From Acidobacteriota bacterium (GTDB lineage: Bacteria; Acidobacteriota; Vicinamibacteria; Vicinamibacterales; 2-12-FULL-66-21): a stretch of DNA of 33,173 nt. The notes beneath the pieces are model-generated. The model had not been told where the DNA came from and searched no databases. It saw nothing but the letters and a program-made list of their open reading frames with translations. The stretch spans positions 1 through 33,173 of the forward strand of contig JACPDI010000019.1 in NCBI GenBank assembly GCA_016184105.1. Direction: 5' to 3'. A program made the translations under genes and the position numbers. This document shows, piece after piece, positions 8,566 through 18,219 of the stretch; positions within the stretch are counted from its first letter, which is position 1, and every line of letters starts with the position of its first letter.

Positions 8566-9624
8566 ATGGATGAGCGCCAGGCGGTGAGGCGGCGCGCGAG
8601 CGGGCTGCCGCCGCCTGGCGTGACCCCGTGGCTCGGGCCGCGCCTCGCGATTGCGCTTGCGCTCCTCGTCATGGCCGGCGGCACGGCGGGGTACGTGATC
8701 ATCGAGGGCTGGAACGCATGGGACGCGTTCTATATGACGGTGACCACGGTGACCACCGTCGGCTACAAGGAGGTGCACCCGCTCTCGCGGCAGGGCCAGG
8801 TGTTCACGACGGCGCTGCTCATCACGGGGGTCGGTACGCTCTTCTACACCGTGACGCTGGTGATGGCGCTGCTCGTCGAAGGGGAGCTCCATCACCGCTG
8901 GCGCCTGCGGCGCCTGGATCGGATGATCGACACGCTTTCGGGCCACTTCATCGTCTGTGGCTTCGGCCGCATCGGCGCCATCATTGCCCACGAGTTCGCG
9001 CGCGAACGGGTGCCCTTCGTGATCGTCGAGCGCAGCCCCGAGCGCGTCAGCGCGGCGGTCGAGGCCGGGTATCTGTGCGTCGAAGCGGACTCCAGCAACG
9101 AGGACGTTCTGAAGCGCGTCGGCATCCTCCGCGCGCGCGGCCTGATTGCCGCCGTCGGGACCGATGCCGAGAACGTCTACACGATTCTGAGCGCGCGCCT
9201 GCTCAAGCCGGACCTGCTCATCCTCGGCCGCGCAGAGACCGACGATGCCCGGCGAAAGTTGATCCGGGCCGGCGCGGACCGTGTCGTGTCCCCCTATCAG
9301 ACCGGCGCGCTGCAGCTCGCACAGACCGCGCTGCGGCCGGCGGTCGTCGACTTCATGCGCGTCGCCACCAGTTCGGAAAATCTCGATCTCAACATGGAGC
9401 AGGTGCGGATCGAGCCCGGCTCACCGCTGGCCGGCCGCTCGATCCTGGAATCGAACCTGCGCCAGCGCTTCGGCGTCGTCGTGGTGGGCATCCAGCGCGC
9501 CGACGGCCGGACGGAATTCAACCCGGCGCCGGAAATCGCGATGGCCGCAGGCGATCAGCTGGTCGTTCTCGGCCGCCCCGAGGAGTTGCGCGAGCTCGAA
9601 TCGGTCTGCGCCGGCGCACGGTGA
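8566..9624 (+). CDS. Two-helix potassium channel-like protein with RCK (TrkA-N/TrkA-C) domains
   Basis: A 352-residue inner-membrane channel subunit. One helix lies at about 26-45, then a pore loop (TVTTVTTVGYKEVHPLS), a second helix at about 79-103, and a cytoplasmic RCK domain with the Rossmann motif VCGFGRIG (130-137). A TrkA-C-like domain at about 265-345 follows. This is the MthK/GsuK layout, where the ligand-binding RCK gates the pore. The selectivity filter reads TVGYKE instead of TVGYGD, with Lys68 at the second glycine, so conduction properties may differ. The start ATG 8566 is 10 bp after the permease gene. Its stop overlaps a possible GTG start of folD. Confidence 0.88.
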   Translation: MDERQAVRRRASGLPPPGVTPWLGPRLAIALALLVMAGGTAGYVIIEGWNAWDAFYMTVTTVTTVGYKEVHPLSRQGQVFTTALLITGVGTLFYTVTLVMALLVEGELHHRWRLRRLDRMIDTLSGHFIVCGFGRIGAIIAHEFARERVPFVIVERSPERVSAAVEAGYLCVEADSSNEDVLKRVGILRARGLIAAVGTDAENVYTILSARLLKPDLLILGRAETDDARRKLIRAGADRVVSPYQTGALQLAQTALRPAVVDFMRVATSSENLDLNMEQVRIEPGSPLAGRSILESNLRQRFGVVVVGIQRADGRTEFNPAPEIAMAAGDQLVVLGRPEELRELESVCAGAR

Positions 9625-9632
9625 CCCACATC

Positions 9633-10577
9633 ATGACCGCACGAATCGTCGACGGGAACGCCACGGCCGCGGCTATCCGCGCGTCGCTGAAGACCCGCAT
9701 CGAAGCGTTTCACACGCGCGCGGGGCGGCCGGCATCGCTCCGCATCCTGCTCGTCGGGCAGGATCCCGCCTCGGAGGTGTACGTCCGGAACAAGGTCAAG
9801 AGCGGCGCCGGGGAAGGGCTCGACGTGCAGCTCGAGCGCCTGCCTGACACCGCCACGCTCGCCGAGGTCCTCGCCACGGTGGATCGCTGGAACCGCGACG
9901 AGCGCATTGACGGCATCCTCGTGCAGTCGCCGCTGCCTTCCGCGCTTGGCAAGCGCGCGATGCAGCAGGTGTTCGACGCGATCGACCCCCGAAAGGACGT
10001 TGACGGATTCCACCCATACAATGCGGGCCTGCTCGCCCAGCAGCGCCCGGCGCTTGCGCCGTGCACCCCTTCAGGCGTGATCGAGATGCTGAGGCGCGAA
10101 AAGGTCGCGCTGGCCGGAGCGCACGCCGTGGTCATCGGCCGGAGCGAAATCGTGGGACGACCCATGGCGCTGCTCCTGCTTCAGCATGACGCGACGGTCA
10201 CCATCTGCCACTCCAAGACGCGCGATCTGCCCGCGGTGGCGCGGGAGGCGGACATCCTGGTGGCGGCGATTGGGCGGCCTGCGTTCGTGACGCCGGCATT
10301 CGTGCGGCCAGGGGCCACCGTTGTGGACGTCGGCGTGAACCGTGTCACCGGCGAAGCCCAGGCGATCGACATCTGGGGGGCTGGCTCCCCGAAGGTCGAG
10401 CAGGTGAGAACGAAGGGCAGCGCGCTTGTCGGCGACGTGCACCCCGCAGTGGCGAACGTGGCAGGCCTGCTGACGCCGGTTCCCGGCGGCGTCGGGCCGC
10501 TGACGATCGTGATGCTGCTGGCCAACACGATGACGGCCGCGGAGAGCAGGGTTCAGGGTTCAGGGTTCAGGGTCTAG
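9633..10577 (+). CDS. folD: Bifunctional methylene-THF dehydrogenase/methenyl-THF cyclohydrolase FolD
   Basis: Interconverts 5,10-methylene-, methenyl- and 10-formyl-tetrahydrofolate in the cytoplasm. Motifs in order: VGQDPASEVYVRNK, with the YxxxK pair Tyr50 and Lys54; VQSPLP; DPRKDVDGFHP; the dinucleotide site VVIGRSEIVGRP; and PVPGGVGPLTIVMLL near the C terminus. The ATG at 9633 gives a standard N terminus; GTG 9621, overlapping the channel stop by 4 bp, is an alternative. The last 11 residues (ESRVQGSGFRV) are encoded by a GTTCAGG heptamer array and are not part of the fold; they extend the protein to 314 residues. It converges on coaE with an 11-bp overlap. Confidence 0.94.
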   Translation: MTARIVDGNATAAAIRASLKTRIEAFHTRAGRPASLRILLVGQDPASEVYVRNKVKSGAGEGLDVQLERLPDTATLAEVLATVDRWNRDERIDGILVQSPLPSALGKRAMQQVFDAIDPRKDVDGFHPYNAGLLAQQRPALAPCTPSGVIEMLRREKVALAGAHAVVIGRSEIVGRPMALLLLQHDATVTICHSKTRDLPAVAREADILVAAIGRPAFVTPAFVRPGATVVDVGVNRVTGEAQAIDIWGAGSPKVEQVRTKGSALVGDVHPAVANVAGLLTPVPGGVGPLTIVMLLANTMTAAESRVQGSGFRV

Positions 10578-10578
10578 G
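10547..10578 (+). repeat. GTTCAGG heptamer tandem array
   Basis: Three perfect GTTCAGG units (10551-10571) are flanked by a partial unit (CAGG, 10547-10550) and a degenerate one (GTCTAGG, 10572-10578). Both convergent genes terminate inside it: the folD stop TAG is at 10575-10577 and the coaE stop TGA reads from 10569 to 10567. Confidence 0.9.
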
Positions 10579-11190
10579 ACTCGAGATCGCTTTCAGGCCC
10601 GCGATCACCGCGTCGATCTGGCGATCGGTCTCTTCAAACGTTCCATCGGTCCGGATCACGTGGTGCGCGCGCCGGACCTTTTCCTCGAGCGGCATCTGCG
10701 CGGCGAGTCGCTGGCGGGCCTCCGCCTCAGAGAAGCCGTTCCGGCCGGCCATCCGCTGAATCTGCACGGGCTCCGGGCACCACGTCACGACAATGCGGTC
10801 GAACTGCCGGTCGTGACCGGTTTCAAACAGCAGGGGAATGTCGGCCACGGCGAAGTACGGCGGAACGTCCTGCATCGATTCGTACCACGCGCGAATCGCG
10901 CTGTAGACGGCCGGATGGATGATCGCCTCGAGGTCACGGCGCGCCGCGGGATCTGAGAAGATCAGCCCTCCAAGCCTTGCGCGATCGATCTCGCCGTTGC
11001 TCTGCAGCACGCCGTCCCCGAACCGGTCGCGCACCGCGGACCACGCTGGTTCACCGCGCGCCACGACCGTCCGCGCGAGCATGTCGGCGTCGATCGTCGG
11101 CACCCCCTTCCGCGCAAAGCGGGCCAGCGCATACGACTTCCCAGTCGCGATGCCGCCGGTCAGGGCGACCTTACGCACGAAGGTTCTCAC
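10567..11190 (-). CDS. coaE: Dephospho-CoA kinase
   Basis: Phosphorylates the 3'-hydroxyl of dephospho-CoA, the last step of CoA synthesis. The 207-residue P-loop kinase has the Walker A motif GGIATGKS at residues 12-19, the adenine/CoA-lid features TIDADMLAR and IIHPAVY, and IPLLFETG, all typical of CoaE. The annotated start is GTG 11190; an in-frame GTG at 11178, closer to the P-loop, is also possible. The C terminus ends in a heptamer repeat shared with the convergent folD. It is separated by 136 bp from lapB, so it may be transcribed with the Kdo operon or alone. Confidence 0.94.
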   Translation of the reverse strand: MRTFVRKVALTGGIATGKSYALARFARKGVPTIDADMLARTVVARGEPAWSAVRDRFGDGVLQSNGEIDRARLGGLIFSDPAARRDLEAIIHPAVYSAIRAWYESMQDVPPYFAVADIPLLFETGHDRQFDRIVVTWCPEPVQIQRMAGRNGFSEAEARQRLAAQMPLEEKVRRAHHVIRTDGTFEETDRQIDAVIAGLKAISSPRP

Positions 11191-11227
11191 GAGGGTTCGC
11201 GGTACAGTTCATGCCTGAAGCGGGCGC

Positions 11228-11326
11228 ATGGGCGTGCATCATTTCACGCAACTCATTGCCTGGCAGCTTGCCGACGACATTCGGCGGGAAGTGCTTGCAT
11301 ATACCGCCGAACCCTCGCAAGAAACC
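11228..11326 (+). pseudogene. Remnant of a four-helix-bundle (S23/IVS-type) protein gene
   Basis: The gap between coaE and lapB holds about 25-30 codons reading MGVHHFTQLIAWQLADDIRR, then EVLAYTAEPSQET. This matches the start of the four-helix-bundle family related to the protein encoded in 23S rRNA intervening sequences, whose members begin with a similar FxxLIAWQLAxxLRxxV helix and run to about 110-130 residues. Here similarity stops at about 11320, where the sequence enters the 3' end of lapB on the other strand. The remaining three helices are absent. The frame stays open for a long way downstream only because it lies opposite lapB. Family assignment is from memory of the motif. Confidence 0.6.
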
Positions 11327-12556
11327 CTAGTGAATCAGCTCGGCCGGCGTGGTTTCATCCTTCGCCGGCGAGATCCGCTCCTCGACGAACGTGTTCCATT
11401 CATGGCAATGCGGGCACTGCCAGAGCAGCTCGGTGCTGCGGTACCTGCAACGAATGCACACGTGAGGATCGAGGTAGAAGACCGCATCGCGCGTGACTTC
11501 GATGTAGCGGTTCACGAGCGGGCGCGGGAGGTCGAGGGCGGAAAGCGTCCGCCAGATGGCTTCGTGGATCGCGAGGCCGTGCGGGTTGTTGATGAGCGCT
11601 TCGAACAGCGGCTCGACGGCTTCCGCGTGCCGACCCGCGGAAGCCCGGTGGCGTCCCAGCGCCAGCCGCGCGCGCCAGTCCTGCGGGTTGGTCTCGATCA
11701 GCCGGCGGCAGAGCTCGGCGAAGCGCTCGGGCGTGGCCAGCTCGCCGTACGCGCGCTCCAGGCGATCGAACGCGAGGTACGCCCGGTCAGGGGAGACCTG
11801 CGCCAGCCGCTCCCAGGCCTCCACGGCGGCCGCCGTCTGTCCCTGCGTCTGCCTGATGTCGCCGAGGTTCAGATACGCCGGGAGCGCCGTCGGATCGAGC
11901 GTCGCGGCGGCGCTGAAGCGCTGCGCCGCTTCCGCCGGCTGGGCGCTGCGCATCGCCTCCAGCCCCCGCTCGTTTTCGAGAAACGCGAGGATCGCGCGGC
12001 TGCGCCGCTGGCTTTCTTCGGGCACCAGCGCCGTCAGGCGCTGTCGCATGGCGTACGCCTGTTCCCACTGGTGCTGCTCGGCATGCAGCTTTTCAAGATT
12101 GAGCAGCGCGTACTGGTTGTCAGGATCGAGCCGCAGGACCTCGGTGAACGCATCGAGCGCGCGATCGACGAATCCGCCGCCGCGATAGTCGAGCCCCAGG
12201 CAGAGCAGCACGTTCGCGTGCTCCAGGCGGCGCAGCTTCGGGCGCTGAAGGAGCGCCTGGTGCTCCTGGATCGCGCGGCCGACCTGCCCCTTCTCCCGCA
12301 GGAGGTTGCCGAGCATCATCCGCATCTCGAGCGAGTCGGGCTGCAACTGCATCGCCTGCTGGAGCCCGTCAATGGCAAGGTCGAGCTGTCCCGCGACCAG
12401 GAAATTCAGGGCCTGGAGATAATGCGGCGATTCACGCATCCGGCGGCGGTCGAGCAGCCGGCCGTCCTTCAGTTTGTAGCGCTCGTGCGCCTTGCCGCCG
12501 GCAATTCCGACGAGCAACGCCACGAGGGCGATCAGAAGCGGAAGATAATTTTCCAT
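11327..12556 (-). CDS. lapB: LapB (YciM)-like TPR protein with C-terminal zinc ribbon
   Basis: In E. coli, LapB is an inner-membrane TPR protein that guides FtsH-dependent turnover of LpxC and so sets LPS synthesis. This 409-residue protein has the same layout: one N-terminal membrane helix (about 4-20), a chain of TPRs (about 45-350), and a C-terminal rubredoxin-like metal site with Cys367, Cys370, Cys381 and Cys384 (CIRCRYR...QCPHC). The conserved juxtamembrane AHERYKLKDGRLLDRR is also present. Its ATG shares one base with the kdsC stop, so it is the last gene of the Kdo operon, a different setting from the lapA-lapB pair of enterobacteria. Regulation of LpxC here is inferred from the family. 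Confidence 0.88.
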   Translation of the reverse strand: MENYLPLLIALVALLVGIAGGKAHERYKLKDGRLLDRRRMRESPHYLQALNFLVAGQLDLAIDGLQQAMQLQPDSLEMRMMLGNLLREKGQVGRAIQEHQALLQRPKLRRLEHANVLLCLGLDYRGGGFVDRALDAFTEVLRLDPDNQYALLNLEKLHAEQHQWEQAYAMRQRLTALVPEESQRRSRAILAFLENERGLEAMRSAQPAEAAQRFSAAATLDPTALPAYLNLGDIRQTQGQTAAAVEAWERLAQVSPDRAYLAFDRLERAYGELATPERFAELCRRLIETNPQDWRARLALGRHRASAGRHAEAVEPLFEALINNPHGLAIHEAIWRTLSALDLPRPLVNRYIEVTRDAVFYLDPHVCIRCRYRSTELLWQCPHCHEWNTFVEERISPAKDETTPAELIH

Positions 12557-13095
12557 CAGCGTTGCGCGGCGAGATATTCCTCGATCACGCGTTCCCACCG
12601 TCCCTGCGCTTTCAAGACGAACTCCACGAACTCCCGAACCGCGCCCGCGCCGCCCGGCTTGCCGCTCACCCAGTGGACGGCGGCGCGGACCTCGTCCACC
12701 GCGTCGGCGGGGGCCGCGGCCAGCCCCACGCGGCGCAGCAGCGGCAGGTCGATCAGGTCGTCCCCCATATACGCCACCACCTCGTCGGTCGCCGAGGCCT
12801 CCTTCAGGACCGACTCGTAGGCCGCGCTCTTGGAGGAGGGCACCTGGTGCACGTAGTCGAACTCGAGCTGCGCGGCGCGGCGGAGCGTGGCGTCCGACGG
12901 CCGTGCCGAAATGAGCCCGACCTTCAGCCCGGCGCGGCGCGCCAGCACCACCGCCGTGCCGTCGCGGATGTGGAAGCGCTTCGTCTCGGCGCCGTCGCTG
13001 TGGAGCAGCACGGTGCCGTCGGTCAGCACGCCATCGACGTCGAAGAGCAGCACGCGCGCCGAGGCGGCGCGCGTCAGAACATCTGAGTGCGCCAC
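12556..13095 (-). CDS. kdsC: 3-deoxy-D-manno-octulosonate 8-phosphate phosphatase KdsC
   Basis: Removes phosphate from Kdo-8-P in the cytoplasm to give Kdo. The 179-residue HAD-family enzyme lacks a cap domain, as expected for KdsC. Motif I is FDVDGVLTDG with the nucleophile Asp19 and the acid/base Asp21; motif II lies in GLISARPS; motif III/IV is YMGDDLIDLPLL; and the family-specific GKPGGAGAVREF is near the C terminus. The GTG start at 13095 places it 22 bp inside the end of kdsD. The stop shares a base with the lapB ATG. Confidence 0.94.
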   Translation of the reverse strand: MAHSDVLTRAASARVLLFDVDGVLTDGTVLLHSDGAETKRFHIRDGTAVVLARRAGLKVGLISARPSDATLRRAAQLEFDYVHQVPSSKSAAYESVLKEASATDEVVAYMGDDLIDLPLLRRVGLAAAPADAVDEVRAAVHWVSGKPGGAGAVREFVEFVLKAQGRWERVIEEYLAAQR

Positions 13096-14051
13096 AGGTC
13101 GTGGAGGTGAACAACGCCCTCGGCCGTGCCGTCGTGACCCACGACGACGACCGACGTGATCTTGCGCTCTTCCATGATCCGCAGCGCTTCGACCGCCAGC
13201 ATCCCGCGCGCTGCGGTCACCGGCGTCTGCGTCATGAGGTCTGCGGCGGTGGCTTCATGGATCTTCGCCGAGGTCCAGTGCCGCCGCAGGTCGCCGTCCG
13301 TGACGACGCCGAGGAGCCGCCGGTTGGCATCGAGCACGCACGTCATGCCCAGGCGCTTGCTCGTCATCTCGTGCACGACGTCGCGGATCGGCGTGCCGGC
13401 CTCGACGACGGGCATGCCCGCCCCGGCGTGCATCAGTTGCTCGACGCGCATGAGGCGCTTGCCCAGCTTCCCGCCCGGGTGAAGGCTGGCGAAGTGTTCT
13501 TCGCTGAAACCCTTGCGGACGAGCAGCGTCATCGCCAGGGCGTCGCCGAGCGCCAGCGCCGCGGTGGTGCTGGCCGTCGGCACGAGGTTCATCGGGCAGG
13601 CCTCTTCGGCGATGCCGCAGTCGAGCGTGACGTCCGCGGCCTGCCCCAGCGTCGAGCCCGGCTCGCCGGTCAGCGCGATGAGCGTTGCGCCAATTCGCCT
13701 GATCCCTTCGAGCAGCCGGATCAGCTCCTCCGTTTCCCCGCTGTGCGACAGCGCGAGCACGACGTCATCGTTGCGAATCACGCCGAGGTCCCCGTGGATG
13801 GCTTCAGCGGGGTGGAGGAAGAAGGCGGGGGTCCCGGTGCTCGAGAGCGTGGCGGCAATCTTCCGGCAGATGATTCCCGACTTGCCCATGCCGGTCACGA
13901 TCACGCGCCCGCGGCAGTCGAAGAGCGTCTGGACCGCCCGCTCGAAGCTCTCGCCAAGGCGATCGACCAGGCCGAGGATCGCGTTCGCCTCGGTCCGCAG
14001 CACGCGCCGAGCCAGCTCCAGGACGGTCGCGGTTCTGGCCGCTGCGGTCAC
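13074..14051 (-). CDS. kdsD: D-arabinose 5-phosphate isomerase KdsD/KpsF
   Basis: Converts ribulose 5-phosphate to arabinose 5-phosphate, the first committed step toward Kdo. The 325-residue protein consists of a SIS domain (about 35-175; GMGKSGIICRKIAATLSSTG, HPAEAIHGDLG, SHSGETEE) and two CBS domains (about 205-325). Conserved HPGGKLGKRL precedes the CBS pair. The start was set at GTG 14051 because it overlaps the kdsA stop as GTGA, the coupling style used repeatedly in this window, and because it gives the usual family length. Confidence 0.94.
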   Translation of the reverse strand: MTAAARTATVLELARRVLRTEANAILGLVDRLGESFERAVQTLFDCRGRVIVTGMGKSGIICRKIAATLSSTGTPAFFLHPAEAIHGDLGVIRNDDVVLALSHSGETEELIRLLEGIRRIGATLIALTGEPGSTLGQAADVTLDCGIAEEACPMNLVPTASTTAALALGDALAMTLLVRKGFSEEHFASLHPGGKLGKRLMRVEQLMHAGAGMPVVEAGTPIRDVVHEMTSKRLGMTCVLDANRRLLGVVTDGDLRRHWTSAKIHEATAADLMTQTPVTAARGMLAVEALRIMEERKITSVVVVGHDGTAEGVVHLHDLWRTQMF

Positions 14052-14881
14052 GACGTCACCACCGGCGTGCGAACCACGTGATCGATGGCGACGAGCCGTC
14101 GCACGAGCGGCTCCAGCCGATCCAGGCGCAGCGCGTTCTGCGCGTCGCTCTTCGCCCGCGACGGCTCCTCGTGCACTTCCAGGAACACCCCGTCGATGCC
14201 GGCCCCGACGCCGGCCGACGCGAGCGGCTCGATGAACTCCGCCTGGCCGGCCGTCACGCCGTCGCCGCCGCCGGGCAACTGCAGGCTGTGCGTGACGTCG
14301 AACACCACGGGCCAGCCGAGCGCGCGCATCAGCGGGAAAGCGCGCATGTCCACGACCAGGTTGTTGTAGCCGAACGAGAAGCCGCGCTCCGTCACGAACA
14401 CGTTCGCGTTCCCTTCGGCCGTCACCTTCGCGATGGCGTGCTTGACATCCCCCGGCGCGAGAAACTGTCCCTTCTTGATGTTGATCGCACGGCCCGTCCG
14501 CGCGGCGGCGACAATCAGATCGGTCTGGCGCGAGAGGAACGCGGGGATCTGCAGCACGTCGGCGACGTCGGCGGCAAGGCCCGCCTGCGACGGGTCGTGG
14601 ATGTCGGTGAGGATCGGCACGCCGAGCCGTTTCTTCACCTCGGCGAGCACGCGCAGCCCTTCGGCCAGCCCCGGGCCGCGAAACGCAGTGCCGGACGTCC
14701 GGTTGGCCTTGTCGTACGAGGCTTTGAAGATGAAAGGGACCCCGCATCGCGACGCGATGCCAGCCACCGTCTCGGCGGTGCGCAGCGCGTGCGCCTCGCT
14801 CTCGATCACACAAGGGCCGGCGATGAGCACGAGCGGCGCACCGCCGCCCAACGCAACCGGGCCGGCGTGAACTTGTGGCAC
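14048..14881 (-). CDS. kdsA: 3-deoxy-8-phosphooctulonate synthase KdsA
   Basis: Condenses arabinose 5-phosphate with phosphoenolpyruvate to Kdo-8-P. It is a TIM barrel with LIAGPCVIES near the start, KASYDKANRTS, GVPILTDIHDP, INIKKGQFLAP, FDVTHSLQLPGG and GVFLEVHEEP, all classical KdsA motifs. The Cys in AGPC suggests the metal-dependent class, in which a Cys is one ligand, but this is tentative. The frame extends to GTG 14905. I prefer GTG 14881 because a perfect TATAAT lies across codons 4-6 of the longer form and the shorter N terminus fits the family. The product is then 277 residues. Confidence 0.93.
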   Translation of the reverse strand: MPQVHAGPVALGGGAPLVLIAGPCVIESEAHALRTAETVAGIASRCGVPFIFKASYDKANRTSGTAFRGPGLAEGLRVLAEVKKRLGVPILTDIHDPSQAGLAADVADVLQIPAFLSRQTDLIVAAARTGRAINIKKGQFLAPGDVKHAIAKVTAEGNANVFVTERGFSFGYNNLVVDMRAFPLMRALGWPVVFDVTHSLQLPGGGDGVTAGQAEFIEPLASAGVGAGIDGVFLEVHEEPSRAKSDAQNALRLDRLEPLVRRLVAIDHVVRTPVVTS

Positions 14882-14887
14882 GCCCGT

Positions 14888-14893
14888 ATTATA
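14888..14893 (-). promoter_or_regulatory. Predicted -10 box (TATAAT) for kdsA
   Basis: Read on the minus strand this is a perfect TATAAT, ending 6 nt before GTG 14881. Initiation 7 nt downstream would fall on the start codon itself, giving a leaderless mRNA. No Shine-Dalgarno sequence is seen. It would serve as an internal promoter within the Kdo operon. Confidence 0.55.
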
Positions 14894-14972
14894 TGAAAGC
14901 TTCACCCCAGAATCCGCAGAACCCGCAGGAGAATAAGGATTTTCAACGCGTTCCGCGCGTTCCGCGGCGGGC

Positions 14973-17434
<2,462 letters not shown>

Positions 17435-17462
17435 AATTGCACAGGCGCGGCCCAGCCAGGAG

Positions 17463-17468
17463 TAGAAT
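17463..17468 (+). promoter_or_regulatory. Predicted -10 box (TAGAAT) for the PilP/GspC-like gene
   Basis: TAGAAT stands 9 nt before ATG 17478. The expected start site leaves a leader of about 3 nt and no Shine-Dalgarno sequence is visible. A TTGCAC at 17437-17442 is a possible but poorly spaced -35 (20 bp). Confidence 0.45.
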
Positions 17469-17477
17469 CAGATCGGC

Positions 17478-18014
17478 ATGAGCACGAAACGCGGCGTGCT
17501 GTTCGTCGGCGGGGCGGCGCTCCTCGCGGCGTGGCTGGTCGCCGCGGCCGATCAGGACCGGGAAGGGCAAGCCGCGCCCGCCTCGCGCGACGGCTCCGCG
17601 CTCGATCGCGCGGAAACGCTCGCGCGCGACATCCAGTCACAGGCCGCGCGGTTGCGCGCGCGGCTCGCGACGGCGCCCGAGCCGGGCGGCTCGAGCCGCA
17701 ACCCGTTCGCGTTCCACGTCCCGCCTCCCCAGCCGCGTCCCGTACCGCGCGGCGCGACGCGTCCGGCCGGCGACCTGCGTCCCGCGCTCTCCGTTCCCGA
17801 GCCGCCGCCGTTCTCGCTGAGCGGGATCGCGGAAGACGAGAATCCGGCAGGCGTTCGCATCCGCACCGCGGTGCTCTCGGGCATGGGCGATGTGTTTCTC
17901 GTCAAGGCGGGCGACACGGTCCGTGAGCGGTACTCGGTCATCGCGGTCGGCGCCGACGCCGTGGAATTGAACGATCTCGTCACCGGCCGGACGATTCGGC
18001 TCGGCCTCCGCTGA
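17478..18014 (+). CDS. PilP/GspC-like periplasmic protein
   Basis: A 178-residue protein with one N-terminal membrane anchor or signal (GVLFVGGAALLAAWLVAAA), a short helical stretch (about 38-65), a Pro/Arg-rich linker (about 70-105), and a compact C-terminal beta domain. That domain (FSLSGIAED ... RTAVLSGMGDVFLVKAGDTV ... VELNDLVTGRTIRLGL) follows the pattern of PilP and the HR domain of GspC, which bind secretins. It lies 16 kb from pilQ and alone on its strand, so it may serve a pilus or a type II secretion system. The assignment rests on pattern only. Confidence 0.65.
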   Translation: MSTKRGVLFVGGAALLAAWLVAAADQDREGQAAPASRDGSALDRAETLARDIQSQAARLRARLATAPEPGGSSRNPFAFHVPPPQPRPVPRGATRPAGDLRPALSVPEPPPFSLSGIAEDENPAGVRIRTAVLSGMGDVFLVKAGDTVRERYSVIAVGADAVELNDLVTGRTIRLGLR

Positions 18015-18023
18015 ATTTCTTCA

Positions 18024-18029
18024 TATAAT
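18024..18029 (+). promoter_or_regulatory. Predicted -10 box (TATAAT) for icd
   Basis: A perfect TATAAT at the head of the 205-bp gap before icd. The ten bases from position 4 of the box onward (AATCAGATCG) are the same as those at the promoter at 17463. A start near 18036 would give a leader of about 185 nt. Confidence 0.5.
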
Positions 18030-18139
18030 CAGATCGCCGCGCCATTCTTCTTAACCGCGCGCCCCTGCGTGTCGCACCACGATAGTGCAAATCGCTGGAA
18101 CCGCGCGTCTGATGCGGCCGAACGGCCCGTCGGGCGCTC

Positions 18140-18160
18140 TTTTCCACAAGCTTTTCCACA
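18140..18160 (+). promoter_or_regulatory. Pair of DnaA-box-like sites in the icd leader
   Basis: TTTTCCACA occurs twice in direct orientation, at 18140-18148 and 18152-18160, 12 bp apart. Each differs from the DnaA consensus TTATCCACA at one base. Apart from these sites and the -10 box, I see nothing definite in the gap 18015-18219. Confidence 0.3.
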
Positions 18161-18219
18161 CTTTCTGTTAACTCCGTGTGACGAACCCGCGGGGACGTGC
18201 CCTAAAAAACCGAGTTGTC

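Noticed and set aside
7035-8702. Long minus-strand open frame opposite the permease
   Set aside because: Low-complexity Arg/Asp/His/Glu composition and complete overlap with a motif-rich transporter gene.
11321-12820. Plus-strand continuation of the four-helix-bundle remnant as a 530-residue protein
   Set aside because: Only the first about 30 codons resemble a protein family; the rest is the reverse complement of lapB and kdsC.
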